64,000 nt of DNA from Gigaspora margarita (GCA_009809945.1 WTPW01000148.1:436724-500723); one strand, 5' to 3'; counted from the stretch's first letter, positions 34,600 through 46,812 are shown. Notes: generated from the sequence alone by a model not told the origin. Translations and numbers: made by a program.

Positions 34600-35970
34600 T
34601 TGTTTTTTTATTTGTGGCTAATGCATTGTCAAAACATGACAAAAAGTTTGAATAGCATTTGGTGTATGAATGGGTATTGGAGTAAGTAATCCTATTTTAT
34701 AGAGATTTACTATTGATTCTAAATCACTTGTAGGTGGATAAGATTTGTTCATAATTCAAGTTAATAAATTATTTTATTAGTCCAATTTAGTTTTATTTAT
34801 ACATATTATTAATATCTGTTAATATTACCAAACTACATGGTGAAATTTTATATTTGAATATGAATTAATATTACCTTTGATATATTATGTGGCCAAGGCA
34901 TAATATTTGTACAACCTAATGCATATAATATAGCCTTCCATGCTCTTAGTTCTTATTCATCAAAATGATAATCAAGTAGATAAATTGTACTTAATTCTTG
35001 ATAGAGTTCGATTATTCCATTTTTGTTCACAAACCAATTTAGAAAAAAATTATACTATTTAACCAAAGCAATAGTTCTGTGTCTTAAATGATAATTGTAT
35101 ATTGGTTTCATAATTGCATATTTTTGCCAATCATTAGGATTACAAGTTAGAATATAATTAGTTAAAATAAATTTTTGTATAGCTTCATTATGCAAACCAA
35201 AAAGACTAACACTATTGAATTCTTTAATAAATTCTAATTGTTCCTATATATCATTTGGCAAAGCTCCTACAAACTTTTTTTAATATCGTAATTCTTGATA
35301 TATTTCAATTACACAGATATTGTTTGTTATAGAAGATACAAATATTGCTTGCTTTTCAAATATATATGAATCAATGAAACTTTATATCTGACTCTAGCAT
35401 TATACCAGTCATTACATGATGAACTACCAATGCTATATACAAATAACTTGTATTTACCCACCAAACATGAAACTGGAAATAATGGAACATCATCTATTAA
35501 TTGTTGTACAATACTTTTTTGATTCTACCCAAGAATCATTGAACCAGAATAATGGGTTTAGCTACCAAATATAAGTTTGTACATGTAGAAACTGCATTGG
35601 TTGGATTTGGAGAAGTTATATAGCAATTTCCTGATTCACAATAATATTCAGGAAGAAAAAAATTAGCACTAATTCCTCTTTGAATCATAAGATAAAAAAA
35701 ATGATTATTAAATTTGACTTTTATTTTAAAGCCAAATCAAATAGGAAAATAAAATGGGCTTTTATTGTCTTCATTCATATAAAGTTCCTACCAGTAATGT
35801 GAGTAAGGCCCATAATGAAGCTCTTCAACAAGAAAACCTTTTTCTATTATAGTAATTGCAATCTGGCACAGTCGCTTTGACATTTTAGCATGAAGTTAGG
35901 ACAACTAGTATGAGATACAAACTTGTCTTGAGAAGTATATTTAAACTTATCCCTGAATTTACTATCTAAT
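34600..35970 (-). pseudogene. Long decayed gene of a repeated fungal family
   Basis: The minus strand gives a near-continuous series of coding-like stretches across frames. From the 5' side: FLVEELHYGPYSHYW, RGISANFFLPEYYCESGNCY, ITSPNPTNAVSTCTNLYLVA, then near 34950-35120 IYNYHLRHRTIALVK and ELRAWKAILYALGCTNIMPW. I recall hypothetical proteins with this ITSPNPT ... ELRAW arrangement as multicopy in Glomeromycotina, but no function. Many stops and frame changes. No TIRs found around it. Confidence 0.4.
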
Positions 35971-36465
35971 TTCTGCAGATCACATGCAGATTATCACTTA
36001 AAAACTTTAGTATAAAATTTTTTAAACTTTTTTTTTATTTAAAAAATATAGATTTAAAAAATTTATAATTTAATTTTTAGTTTAATATCTTAGATATTTA
36101 GCTCTGTATAAATTTTTAATCAGTGTTTACAATAATATGGTAGGCCATTATAAATAGGCATAATAAAAAATGATCAATATGAACAAGAATTTACTGACTG
36201 AATTAAATAAAATAATACAAGTTATAATTCCCAAAACCAAGATTTTATTAACTTTTGTTTGAGAATATAAAGGATCAAAGCAAAAATCTATATATTATTT
36301 TATTAAATATTCAATATACTGTACTATAAAATTGTAATAACCTGATAGTTTTTAAAACTTTTTTGCCATATAGATGTGAAATAGTGCTTGTTATTTTGAA
36401 AATCAAATTCTTTAAAAAATAGTTTACATTGCCTCAAATTAGCAATCATGGGAATTTTGAATTAA
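35971..36465. other. Intergenic, no feature seen
   Basis: AT-rich, nothing recognisable. Confidence 0.4.
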
Positions 36466-36652
36466 TGTGCACTTTCTTTCTATAAGTGCACTTTATATGC
36501 ACTTTCTTTCTACAAGTGCACTTCATATGCACTTTTTTCTTCAAGACTTCACATGCACTTTCTTTCTACAAATGCACTTCACATACATTTTTTTTCATAA
36601 GTGCACTTCACATGTACTTTTTTCTATAAGTAAGTGCACTTTCTTTAATATG
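36466..36652 (+). repeat. Tandem repeat of about 33 bp
   Basis: Five to six units of TGCACTTTCTTTCTACAAG followed by TGCACTTCACA. The 96-codon plus frame (MHFLSISALYMHFLSTSALH at its start) is generated by the repeat and is not called as a gene. Confidence 0.85.
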
Positions 36653-36767
36653 AAAAAAATTCTGTACCAGGTTTTATCAATCATTAAGGTACAACAAAAT
36701 TTTTTAAGTTCATTAATGTTAGGGTTAGTGTTTAGAATAAGGTTAGAGACTGTATAGTTATATAGTA

Positions 36768-37345
36768 AGGCCACACGAAGTTAATTTTTTGTTTTGCATA
36801 AGGGGCATGCCATTTATCATGTAATTTTTAGCCTGGATACATGGTCAGTAATGGTGATCATGTCTATATGTTATACAGTCAGACCTCCCTAAATGCAAGT
36901 CATTGGGCCAAACTTTTGATAACTTGCATTTAGAGAACAATAAGAAAAATTGCATTTATAGAGGTTAGAAATATATTTGGGACAGAATTTAAGGTTGCAT
37001 TTATAGAGGTGTTGCATTTAGGGGGGTTGCATTTAGGGAGATCTAACTGTATTAGCAAATCAAAATTAGATAAAGTGATCACGCCATACATGGATGGGGT
37101 GGCTACTAAGTAAAAAATATCACATGAGAAATGGCATGCTCCTAACCTGCTGACCCAATTTTTCCAAAAAAAAATTTTTTTTAAATTCCTATTGCGCCAA
37201 TTATTTGATTTTTGCCATTAATTTTTTCTGTGGTGTCACCCAATGATGACCTTAAATTCTGGAATTACCCGATAGGTTCAATAAAAAAAAACAAAAATTG
37301 CTGATTGCATGTTATGCAAACCAAAGAATTAAATTTGTGTGACCT
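36768..37345. mobile_element. TA-flanked MITE with nested pogo MITE
   Basis: TIRs AGGCCACACGAAGTTAATT and, inverted, AGGTCACACAAATTTAATT. TA at 36766-36767 and 37346-37347. The TIR family recurs at 37370-37452 and 51886. Interior GCGCCAATTATTTGATTTTT is also seen at 51980. Confidence 0.7.
36876..37049. mobile_element. TA-flanked pogo/Tigger-type MITE, 174 bp
   Basis: Ends CAGTCAGACCTCCCTAAATG and, inverted, CAGTTAGATCTCCCTAAATG. TA at 36874-36875 and 37050-37051. Same family as the 24906-25247 element. Confidence 0.85.
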
Positions 37346-37369
37346 TAGATATGAACATGAATTAATTTA

Positions 37370-37452
37370 GGCCATGCAACGTTAATTTTTTTTTTAAAAA
37401 AAAAATCTGACCTGCCAGGCTATGCAAAACTAAAAATTAACTTTGCATGATC
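37370..37452. mobile_element. Short palindromic MITE, 83 bp
   Basis: Ends GGCCATGCAACGTTAATTTT and, inverted, GATCATGCAAAGTTAATTTT, with TA at 37368-37369 and 37453-37454. A minimal member of the 36768 family. Confidence 0.6.
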
Positions 37453-37803
37453 TAAAATCGTTCAAGGAAAACTTTCTGTTAGAGCACTAAAAGTGATTTT
37501 TTATGCAGTTTTCTAGAAATAGGCAATTTTTGACAAGACGAACATTTGTTTTGAGCTTTCCTGATCGTGATATGTTACACGTGATCCCTGAAATATGATT
37601 TGCAGGTGGCCTCTTTTTTCGTGCCTTTTCTTTCAAATAAATGCACATAACTTGATCTGCCTAATGTAATGTAACATGGGACGTCGTCAATCAAAATGCC
37701 CCATCATAAGATTAATCATTTTTAAAAAATTGCTAAAGAAAATGATGAAAATAATAGTATGTCTAATTGTAACATAGGGTGACATCAATCGACATATTTA
37801 TTA

Positions 37804-39511
37804 CTAGAAAAACGGCGACGTTTTAAAGGCTGGAGCCTCAAATTCTTAGGTCTTACAATTTATATAGAATTAAATTTAATATAGTACATATTTAAATTTT
37901 ATGAATTCTTATTATTCTTAATATTACATTTATAATAAATCTTTGTTCTTTTAATAATCTTTGTTGCAAACGTGCACTCTGTCCTAATTTTTGTAATCTG
38001 TCAAAAGAGGATGCACTATCGAAAGGAAGATCGTTAAGGGTACAAACCTACGAATGTAAGACCCGTTGCAAATTCTTTATTTCCAATATTTATGACAGCT
38101 TGCGGTAATGTCAAACCTTGTGATTTATGAAGTGTAATTGCCCAGGCAAGAAATAATGGAAACTGTTTGCGAGAGCAAATACCAGATTGTCCCTCCAAAG
38201 TGTATTTGATAGGTCGAATTGGCACTATTTGATTATAATTTGATATGGATAATGTTGGACCTTTATAGTTATCCATTTTGAGCAAAATGACTGTAGGTAG
38301 CGAGGGTGGTGACCTTCCTAGTTCATATATAATATCAATAATTGTACCCATNGCCCCATTTACTAATCCTTGGTTAGCCCAGAGATTGAAAATAAGCATT
38401 ATACGAGCGCCAATTGACAGATATAGAACTGGTTCAAGACCGTTTGTTACTTCCAAGGATGCATTTCTAGCACCAGGACCGCTATGTACAGCTTTCACTT
38501 TAGCGACGGGTTGATTAAGGTTTTTTAATTTAGTAATATTATTACTCATCGACATTGATCCAAGTTGTAAATAGCCGAATAGCATTTTTAAATGTAGCAT
38601 GCTCTGTTGGCGATACTAATGTGCGAACTCTTTTATTCAGTAGTTGCCAATCATTTTCAGTTATCGATTGTAGCAGGATCTCGAACATCCTGCAGAAAAT
38701 TAAGCACGTGTCCTCTATACCCGAGCTGACCACCTTGAAGATTAAAAACCGTTAACATAGGAAGAACCTGTGAAATTAAGACGGGGTAACTCGGCTGGTA
38801 CTTCTCCTAAAAAATAAAACATTTTTAATGTTATGTTCATAATACATATATTTTTATGTTAATATTCTTATCATACCCGGATCCATATCATTCTCTTGTG
38901 AAAATCTCTTTGGAATCAATTTATCTCTACTACATCTATCACAATAGCCACTTTTATTTATCCAATGTAACTGAAGGAAAACATTTTTTACATATAGGGC
39001 AATAGTTATGTTTGAGTTCCGCAACTGCATCGCGGAAATTTTTGAGAAGATTGCGATCATCATCAGTAAGTTGACAGGCGGGCGACACTTCATTTTCCAA
39101 ATTAATTTATAGCTTATTACAATTTAATTTAATTTTTTAAAATTTAGTTACAAACAAATTATATATTAACCTCTTCATTTATATGTTCGTCTTGATAGGT
39201 ATTCTCCTTCCCTTTAATATGACGTTTACGACGGGCTTGTCTTTTTTCCGATTCATTTTTTCTATATTCTAGCTGTTGTTCTTGAGTCATTAAACTTTTT
39301 CGGGTTCTTCTAGCTTCATTCTTTATGGCTATTTGCTCAGGCGTATAGGATCTTTTACCGTTTTGCATTTTAAAAAAATTGCCAAATAAAGAAAGTATAC
39401 ACGTCCGGTCAAACAGTAGCTGTTTATTGTAAATCCAATTCAGTATTGTTCTGTAGCGTGCAATACCAAAGATAGTTCCTCGTACTATGCGCTAAGAGTA
39501 TATAAATTTGA
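37804..39511 (-). mobile_element. Internally deleted Helitron
   Basis: On the minus strand it starts TCAAATTTATATACTC after an A and ends in a hairpin (AAAACG - TCGC - CGTTTT), one base, then CTAG before T. These are Helitron ends, and the A|TC / CTAG|T junction fits insertion between A and T. It encloses a broken frame with Helitron-type N-terminal and helicase C-terminal domains. The boundaries are read by eye and the 5' end is the less certain. Confidence 0.65.
37925..39368 (-). pseudogene. Helitron protein remnant: N-terminal domain fused to Pif1-like helicase C-terminus
   Basis: Order on the minus strand: a basic N-terminal stretch (39159-39368, NGKRSYTPEQIAIKNEARRT); a cysteine segment YCDRCSRDKLIPKRFSQEND (38854-39093); and GGQLGYRGHVLNFLQDV at about 38690-38740, the pattern of the DUF6570-type domain that opens many fungal Helitron proteins. 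A jump follows to ITENDWQLLNKRV and onward (38034-38733), the Pif1-family helicase C-terminal region ending in AWAITLHKSQGLTLPQAVIN (38084-38148), the conserved late helicase motif. The Rep endonuclease and helicase Walker motifs are absent, so several kilobases were deleted. Frame changes at about 38.04 (tail continues LNDLPFDSASSFDRLQKLG) and 38.6 kb. Non-functional. Confidence 0.75.
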
Positions 39512-40129
39512 TTTATTAATTAAACGAAACTGACTAATTGATTATTATTATTATTTTTTTGACTTTACATCACTCTTTAATTACATTATTTACGTCATTT
39601 CCCATAAACTTACATATATTTACCATCCCCAGAGACATTATTACAATTTTGACTCTCGCTATTACTTCCACTTTAATAGGTCGATATTTGTTTCTTCTTA
39701 TTTATTTTAATGAATTTTCTTCACCTTGTACCAAATAGTTAATTTTATCTAACGTGCTTGCGAACAAAATTTCATATTTATTGGATTTATGCATTTGTAT
39801 AAAAATTCTTTTTTACCCTATGTAGTTTAAAAGTCAGCTGCAAAATTTTATTTTATTTAATTTTATTTAATATTATTCAATGTGTTTTCTAAAAAAATTT
39901 TCTTTGTTATTTTTGTTACAATGATTTTAAAGTCAGCAGCTAAATTTTAAATTAATGTTTTAGTATCCAAATCGAACCAAATTTAAGGTTCAATTTTCGG
40001 ATTCCGAACCTAAATCAGGACCAGCCGAACCGGGAGCCGGACATTTCTGAAAATTCGTAGAGTATGGCTTTAAGGCTTCCACTTCGTTTCCCTCAGCTCC
40101 AGCCAATTAATAATCTAAGCATTGTTGTT
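39512..40129. other. Intergenic, no feature seen
   Basis: AT-rich with a slightly GC-richer patch at 39990-40060 containing inverted GGTTC / GAACC motifs. No gene. Confidence 0.4.
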
Positions 40130-40339
40130 TGATTCCCCGAAAATTAGTTCACCGCTAGCTAATTTTCCCGACACTATATCCCCCGACAGAATGTTTCATC
40201 TACAGTATAGTTTGTTGACAAGACGCATCTCTATCATGACATGTTTTTGACATCCCCTTTCTTTGACAAGACATCCTTTCGAAAAGACATTTTACTAGCA
40301 TGATGTATTTCTGAAAGAATATTTTTTCGACATGACATA

Positions 40340-40453
40340 CCGTAAAATCTCGAAATAGCGGGCATGGGCGTTATTTCGAATCTTGGCCCGAATTAAGCTT
40401 AATTCGGGCCAAAAATTGTAATTTCAACCTGCGCGCTATTTCGAGATTTTACG
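40340..40453. mobile_element. TA-flanked MITE, 114 bp, perfect hairpin
   Basis: Ends CCGTAAAATCTCGAAATAGC inverted perfectly at the right. TA at 40338-40339 and 40454-40455. A central palindrome (TTGGCCCGAATTAAGC and its inverse) makes it almost fully self-complementary. The same family is at 53198-53310. Confidence 0.85.
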
Positions 40454-40881
40454 GTATTTCCGATATCTCTTTCTCCGACAAGATCTTTCCCCGATTAGAT
40501 TTTTCGTTTAAAAATAATCATTATATTCAATACGAAAAAAATAAATTAAATGAGTAAGTTAGGGTTAGGTTAGGGTATTTTTAGGCGAGTTTGTTTTAAT
40601 TCTGGTATACAAATGACGTCATTATATGTTTATCATGTGATTGTCAGTAAAATGAACCACCCTATACGTATCTGAGTTTAAAATTTTCCGAACTAAGTTT
40701 CATTTTCAAAATTACAATATACTTGGCTTAAATGTGAAATTCGAACAAGTGGTTATACATATACTGTATATTTAACTCTTTCGATTTTTAAATGCTTGCG
40801 CCATTCCAACAAATTATTTGCTCATATTATTTATCATTATTACAATTATTGTAATCGTAAAAAAAAAAAGACTACATTATA

Positions 40882-43400
40882 TTATTCCCAATAAAATGTA
40901 TTTTTATTCCTTCCCGACCATGTTTTCTTGGATTTTTTTGCATTTTCAAACCCTTTTAAATCATTAACCATTCGTTCAATTGGTTTGAATTTGTTTCAAT
41001 ATTTTTTAACCATTTTTTCTGCTGAGGAAGTTCAGATGACTTGGAAATAAACGTATTTGCCTATATAAACCCTTATTAATATTTTTTATAACATTAAAAT
41101 TATTAAATCGTAAATAGCTTTTGTATATACCTCATTTAATATTTTTGACAACCGTTCAACAATTTCAACTGTGCTTTCATCATCGCTAGAATTCGTTTCG
41201 TCGTCTATCTCATTAACAATTACTTCACTATTTGAAATTGTATTAATATTTTTATATGATAAATTTATAAAATTGTTGCTTATTGTTTTGTCTTCTTTAA
41301 TGAGCTTCCAAATCGTTTGGTCAGTTTGAATATAAGTGGATAGGTTTTATTTCGACATACCTGCAATTTAAAGTTTTAATTAATATATTAAATTTCAATC
41401 ATAATAAAAATAAATACCATACATGCTTTATGAAAAAAATCACTATCCATCATTCCAATAGGTGCGACTAAATGTTTACATATGTAAAATCTGCCTTTTA
41501 AAAATGAGCAACAAGAACAAATCCAGCGGTTATTATCAACTAAATATTTGTCCTTGTTTGTAACTTGTTTTGATGCTGCTTTTTTCCATTCTGACTTAAT
41601 ATCTTTACGCCATGGTGATAATTTTCTACCATTAATAAGGAGATTGTAACGTTGAATTTGCCCTGGAATCATTTGATTAATAAGAATAAAGCAGACAAGA
41701 TCTAATCGTGGTCTATTGAATTTATATAGATAGTCACGCTTTAAAATTCTCCAATGAGATTCGACAATCATAGTCATTAATAATGGAGATATTTCAGGAT
41801 TTGAGGATATAGCCATAAATTCCAACGACCATCATGGTACCACTCATTCCACAGGTAACACCATACATCAAACAAGTTATTTGTATGACAAAATTCAAAT
41901 ATTTCTTTAATTGCAAACTTTCGTATTTGTTGTGGATCATTAATAAATTCTTTGTCATTAGTTGGTAATAACATATGCTGGCGTAAGTGCTTTTCTACAA
42001 GTTCAAGAATTATATTTCGATAAAATTGAACACAAAAGACTTTTGAATTCGTTTTTTTGATTTGATAATTGCAGATTTCTTGTACTTGTCCATGTTGGAT
42101 CTATAAAAGAGCACTGTCGATTGACTTCAATAGCATTATAAGAAATATTAGATGATACTTTGGATGATGAAAGTTTTTGTTTAATCGCACGATTTACATG
42201 CCATTTGCAAAGTTGTACATTTACATTTTTCCATACGGCCTGAGCACTTGAAATCTGTGCAAAATCCTTATCCGATAAAAATATTTTAACATTGTCAATT
42301 CCGATTTCGTAAGCATATAAAAACCATTTTGTTAAAACTGATCTCATATCTCGATTTTTATCAGCAGCAATGTAAAGGTAAGAAACTGGAAATCCTGTAT
42401 AATCAATAGTTGCCATTAAAACATAGATTTCATGTTTTGACCTGTTCGTATTATAAGTTGAGTCAACTAAAAGACATTCATATGCTATTTTAGGTAAGAA
42501 AGAATAAAATGATGTTAAAAATGCAAATGAATCAACTGGTTCTGATAAACGAAAAAGAAATAAGTAATCCATTTCTTGTAATAAAAGTTGTGAAGATAAA
42601 GATTCACTATCATCTCGTTTATACCGAACCATATTAGCTTTTGACTACCAATAATAAACCTGATCCACAGTTAATGTGTTAAATCCATCCATTTTATTGT
42701 TTACAATTTTTTTATATAATTCGGATGCTGTATAATCTAAATTATTTGTAATATATTCCTTTAATTCATTTGTAGTAGCAATGTTTTCTGGCCGAGGATG
42801 TAAGAGTTGATGATTTATTTTAATAGTTGCAAGCTTGTTCTCAGTATCAATTTTAATTGAAACATTGCCATTACAATCATATCGATTGAGTCTTGGTGCT
42901 GTATCACGCTGCTTTTCCTTTTCTAAATGTTTTCGTTTTTTAACAGAATCTATATGGCAATTACATTTATAAATAGCTGTAACAGATTTTTTGTGTGTAT
43001 TTTTGGTATGGTATATATAACAATATCCATCGCCAGCTTGAATATTTTTAATAAGATGATTCGCAATAGAACATTCAGAAAAATTGCATTCTTGAAAGTC
43101 TAAAAGTTCTGTAAAATCGACACAACATTCAAAGAAAAATCCAATATCACCCTCTAAGTTTTCATCAATTTCCGGTATTGAAATTAAAGATTCATAGATA
43201 GTTTGTGTCAAATTACTTGGAAGTATAGAATTATCTTTCGTATTAAAAAATTTTATTTCTTTTTCTTTTTCATATCGCCGTTTTGAATTTACCCTTGCCC
43301 GTTCTAAGCACTTATTACAGGAGTTGTTTTTTGTAGAAAAATTTTCAAGTTTTTTAAACGATCGGCAACTGCTGCAATACTTGAGTGATTCATTTGACAT
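40882..43400 (-). pseudogene. MULE transposase, recently inactivated
   Basis: N-terminal zinc ribbon CSSCRSFKKLENF and CNKCLERAR; then YTASELYKKIVNNKMDGFNT. The MULE transposase core in 42003-42632 has LLVDSTYNTNRSKHEIYVLM (first Asp), IFLSDKDFAQ (second Asp) and QLCKWHVNRAIKQKL (C-x2-H). A SWIM zinc finger follows (CSCCSFLKGRFYICKH at about 41480-41530), then a C-terminal exon region ending at 40882. Breaks: an in-frame TAG at 42645-42647 where a second Trp would be expected; one-base shifts near 42050 (A run) and 41825; and further shifts in the C-terminal part. Introns inferred at about 41367-41410 and near 41080-41130. The start chosen is MSNESLKYC at 43400; the frame is open to 43475. 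Mostly intact, so death is recent. Confidence 0.8.
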
Positions 43401-43810
43401 TGTACGATAAATAACGTTAGAACGAAAAATGGAAACTTTTATTTTGATTAATTTGACAATAATAATAATCGTCATTTTTTACTACATGATTAATAATTAA
43501 TAATCGTTACTATGTATCATTAAAGCTGCATTTTAAATTTAAGCTCAGTATGTAACTTTTTTTAGGGGGTATACTAGGTTCGTGCAGTAAAATGGGTTGT
43601 CGGAAAAAGTGCATTCAATAAAACTTAGTGTCGAAGAAAAGTCAAATTAGAAATATGTCATGTCAGAGAAATGTCGGTATAAGAAGCTGTAGAAAACATG
43701 GTATGTCGAGGAAATATTCTGTCAACAAAAAGTGCTGTAGGTGAAACATTCTGTCGGGGATATAGTGTTGGGAAAATGAGCTGGCGGGGGAACTAACTTT
43801 CAGGGAATCA

Positions 43811-44706
43811 TACCGTAAACAACTTAAGTAAGTCGGTATGATTATTAACATGTTACAATTAGACACGATTAATCTCACGATGGGACTTTTGATTGTAGAT
43901 TACACTCCATAAGTGTGCCGTAAGTGTACTTTTCCTAATTACATGCATTTATGGAAAAATGACTGTATTTCAGTATTTGATTCAAAAAAAAAAAAAAATC
44001 CAACCCATATTTCGAAATAACCCACATGCTGCATATCCAGAATAACGCGCAGATGAGTGTTGTTTTGCGCTTATGCGGTACAAAAATTTTATAAAATTTT
44101 ATATACGAAATTTAAAAAAAGAGCCTGCCGACCGGACCTATTTAAAATTTAATATGCTTTAACATTCTATTTTACAAATCTATATTTTATAATTTTATTT
44201 AAAATTAATATATGGCTACCTGTAGCCGCATTTCATAAACTAATCAAATTTCAAGATCAGGTGTAACATGAAACCAACACAAAAATCGGGGGGTTTTTTT
44301 TTTAAAAAAAAAAATAATAAATGTTAATAACACAAAATTTTGACTATGAAACCAACCTCTACGTTTTAACAAAAAAATTTCTTGCTAAATTTTGATATAA
44401 ACTATGCCTTGCCCAACTCTAACCTCACGCTAGCCTTTATCTTAATCGTGAAGTTTTATTTTTATAAAAAAAAAAAATTGGTTTGATTGTAAAGTTGCAT
44501 CTGATCTTAGTTACATGTAGCCTATGTCTAATAGATTCTTTTATTTATAAGCTTCAAAATTTTTAAGGTTTTAGAGAATTAATAAATTGTCGTATATTCC
44601 CTACAATACATAATTTAATATACCATATGAATTGTTAAAATTTAAAAATCTTGCATCAATTTTCTGATTGATAGTATATAAAGAAATCCTCACCGTTATA
44701 TTCGTG
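43811..44706. other. Intergenic, MITE relics
   Basis: A pogo-type end survives at 43960-43970 (CATTTATGGAAAAATGACTG). GCCTGCCGACCGGACC at 44130 resembles the GCCGGCCGGGTC motif at 47928. No gene. Confidence 0.4.
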
Positions 44707-46812
44707 CTATGACTTTATTTCTATAGATTTTTTAAAATCGGCAAATGATTCTTCTTCAAATCCGAACATGAGGTAAATTTCACCTCTACTTCGTAAAGCC
44801 CACGCATTGTATGGCTCAACTTCTAGAGATTTGTTAAAATCAGCAATCGCTTCATTGTATTTAAATTTCATGCGATATGTTTCTCCACGATTTCCTAATG
44901 CCCATGCATTATTTGGTTCAATTTCTAATGACTTATTTAAATCAGCAAGTGATTCTTCATATTTGCCTATCATGCGATAAGTTGCACCACGAATTCTTAA
45001 TGTAAATGCATTATTTGAACTAATGAATAGTGATTTATCTAGGTCAGCAAGAGATTCTTCATATTTTTTCATCATACGATATGTTTCTCCCCGACTACTT
45101 AATGCGTCTGTATTATTTGGTTTAAGTTCTAATGATCTATTTAAATCAGCAAGTGATTCATCATTTTTACCCATCATTCGATAAGTTGCACCCCGATTTT
45201 CTAATGCCCATGCATCATTCGGTTCAATTTCTAACGATTTGTTCAAATCGGCAAGTGATTCTTCATATTTTTTAATCATACGAAAAGATTCACCACGGAT
45301 TACTAATGTCCACGCGTCATTTGGTTCAATTTCTAATGATTTGCTTAAGTCTGCAAGCGATTCTTTATATTTTTTCATTACTCGGTATATATCGCCACGT
45401 TCACTTAATGCACATGCGTAATTTGGTTCGATTTCTATTGATCTGTTAAGATCTTCAAGTGATTCTTTATATTTATCCATAAGATAATATGTGCACCCAC
45501 GTTGTCTCAAAGCTAATGCATCATTACAATTTATTTCTAATGATTTATTTAAATCTTCAAGTGATTCTTTATACTTGCCCATCATTCGGTAAGTCGCACC
45601 TCTGATCCTTAATGTGAACGCATTGGTTGGTTCAATTTCTAAAGATTTATTTAAATATATAAGTGCTTCATTATATTCCTCAATAATATAATATGTTTCT
45701 CCGCAAATTCTCAAAGTATCAGCGTTATTAGGTTCAAGTTCTAATGATTTATTCAAATCTGCAAGCGCATCATCACACCTATTTTGACACTTCAGTACTT
45801 GTTCACTATCTAATTTAATTTCTGCCGATTTTTTAGACATTGCAAGCCGTTTTTCCAATCTGCCTAGCACACGAAAAGTTGCACCTCGATTTTTTAATTC
45901 AAATGCGTCATTTGGTTCGAATTTTAATGTTTTAGTAAAATCCGCAAGAATTCTTTCGTATCTGTTAATCATACGATTTATTTGTTTATTAGACGTTATC
46001 CATATGTTTTTAGATTCGATTTCAAATGATTTGTTTAAATCTATAAGCGCTTCTTCATATTTGCCTATTTTGTGAAAAAGTTTTCCACGAGTTCGTAGTA
46101 CAAAAGTATCATTAGGTTCAATTTCCAACGATTTTGTAAAATCTCTTAGAGATTTGTGGTAATTTCCTATAGTGTAATAAGTTAAACCACGATTTCTCCA
46201 CGTTAATGCATTATTATGTTCAATTTCTAACGACTTGCTTAAATCAGTAAGCGATTCTTTATATAAACCTAGCATGTGATAAGTTGTTCCACGATTGTTT
46301 AAGGTGGTTGCATTGTTAGGTTCAATCGTTAATGACCTATTAAAGTCCTCCAGCGATTTGTCATATGTATTCATCTCATAATAAATTGCACCACGATGAT
46401 TGAATGCAGATGCATTATTTGGCACTATTTCTAAAGATTTGTTTAAATCTGCAAGAGATTCTTTGAATCTTCCAACCATATGATAAGCTAATCCACGATA
46501 GTTTAATGTAAATGCGTCATTTGGCTTAATTTCTAATAATCTATCAAAATCTACAAGTGACTCTTTGTACATATTCGTTAAGAGGTAAATTAATCCCCGA
46601 TTTTCTAACGCAGTTGTATTATTTGGTTCTATCTTTAATAGTTTGTTTAACGCGGTGAGTGATTCTTCATATTTACTTGTCAGGCAAAATTTCTTTAATG
46701 AAAATGTTCCATGCTCATTTTCTATTATCAAATCTAATTAAATACATGAGAGAAATTTTTTAGCATATTACTTTGAAACTTTGTAGTTATTTTTTTTTTT
46801 TTGCTTACCCAT
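44707..46812 (-). CDS. Tetratricopeptide-repeat protein, about 676 aa, short first exon
   Basis: About 19 consecutive 34-residue TPR units fill the protein, with the consensus ESLADLNKSLEIEPNNAWAL then RGATYRMMGKY. TPR arrays form superhelical scaffolds for protein-protein contacts; no catalytic domain is present. The long open exon (44707-46733) lacks an in-frame ATG at its 5' end: its first full codon is TTG after an acceptor-like ATTTAATTAG. A four-base exon ATGG at 46809-46812 followed by a donor GTAAGC gives a 75-bp intron (46734-46808) and joins in phase to read MDLIIENEHG. The stop is followed by AT-rich sequence. Repeats are highly similar at DNA level, consistent with repeat amplification. 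Cognate proteins are numerous in AM fungi. Internal units near 45780-46020 are more diverged. Confidence 0.85.
46734..46808 (-). other. Intron 1 of the TPR gene (inferred)
   Basis: GTAAGC donor and TTAATTAG acceptor on the minus strand, 75 bp, AT-rich, within the size range of the BTB-TLDc intron (85 bp). The inference rests on phase and splice sites only; no transcript evidence is available. Confidence 0.6.

Larger units (their letters stand above)
40130..43810 (-). mobile_element. Mutator-like element (MULE) with long terminal repeats in inverted orientation
   Basis: Inverted terminal repeats of about 85-200 bp: TGATTCCCCGAAAATTAG and TTTCCCGACACTATATCC from 40130, matched inverted by 43735-43810. 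GACATT / GACATG-type repeats continue inwards on both sides. Both ends also carry GTTGTTT just outside, with a 7-bp difference, so the exact terminus may lie a few bases further out. No clear 9-bp TSD. It encloses the broken transposase. A TA MITE sits in the left arm. Confidence 0.65.

Noticed and set aside
45239..45421. 60-codon plus frame inside the TPR gene
   Set aside because: Shadow of the repeated TPR sequence on the opposite strand.
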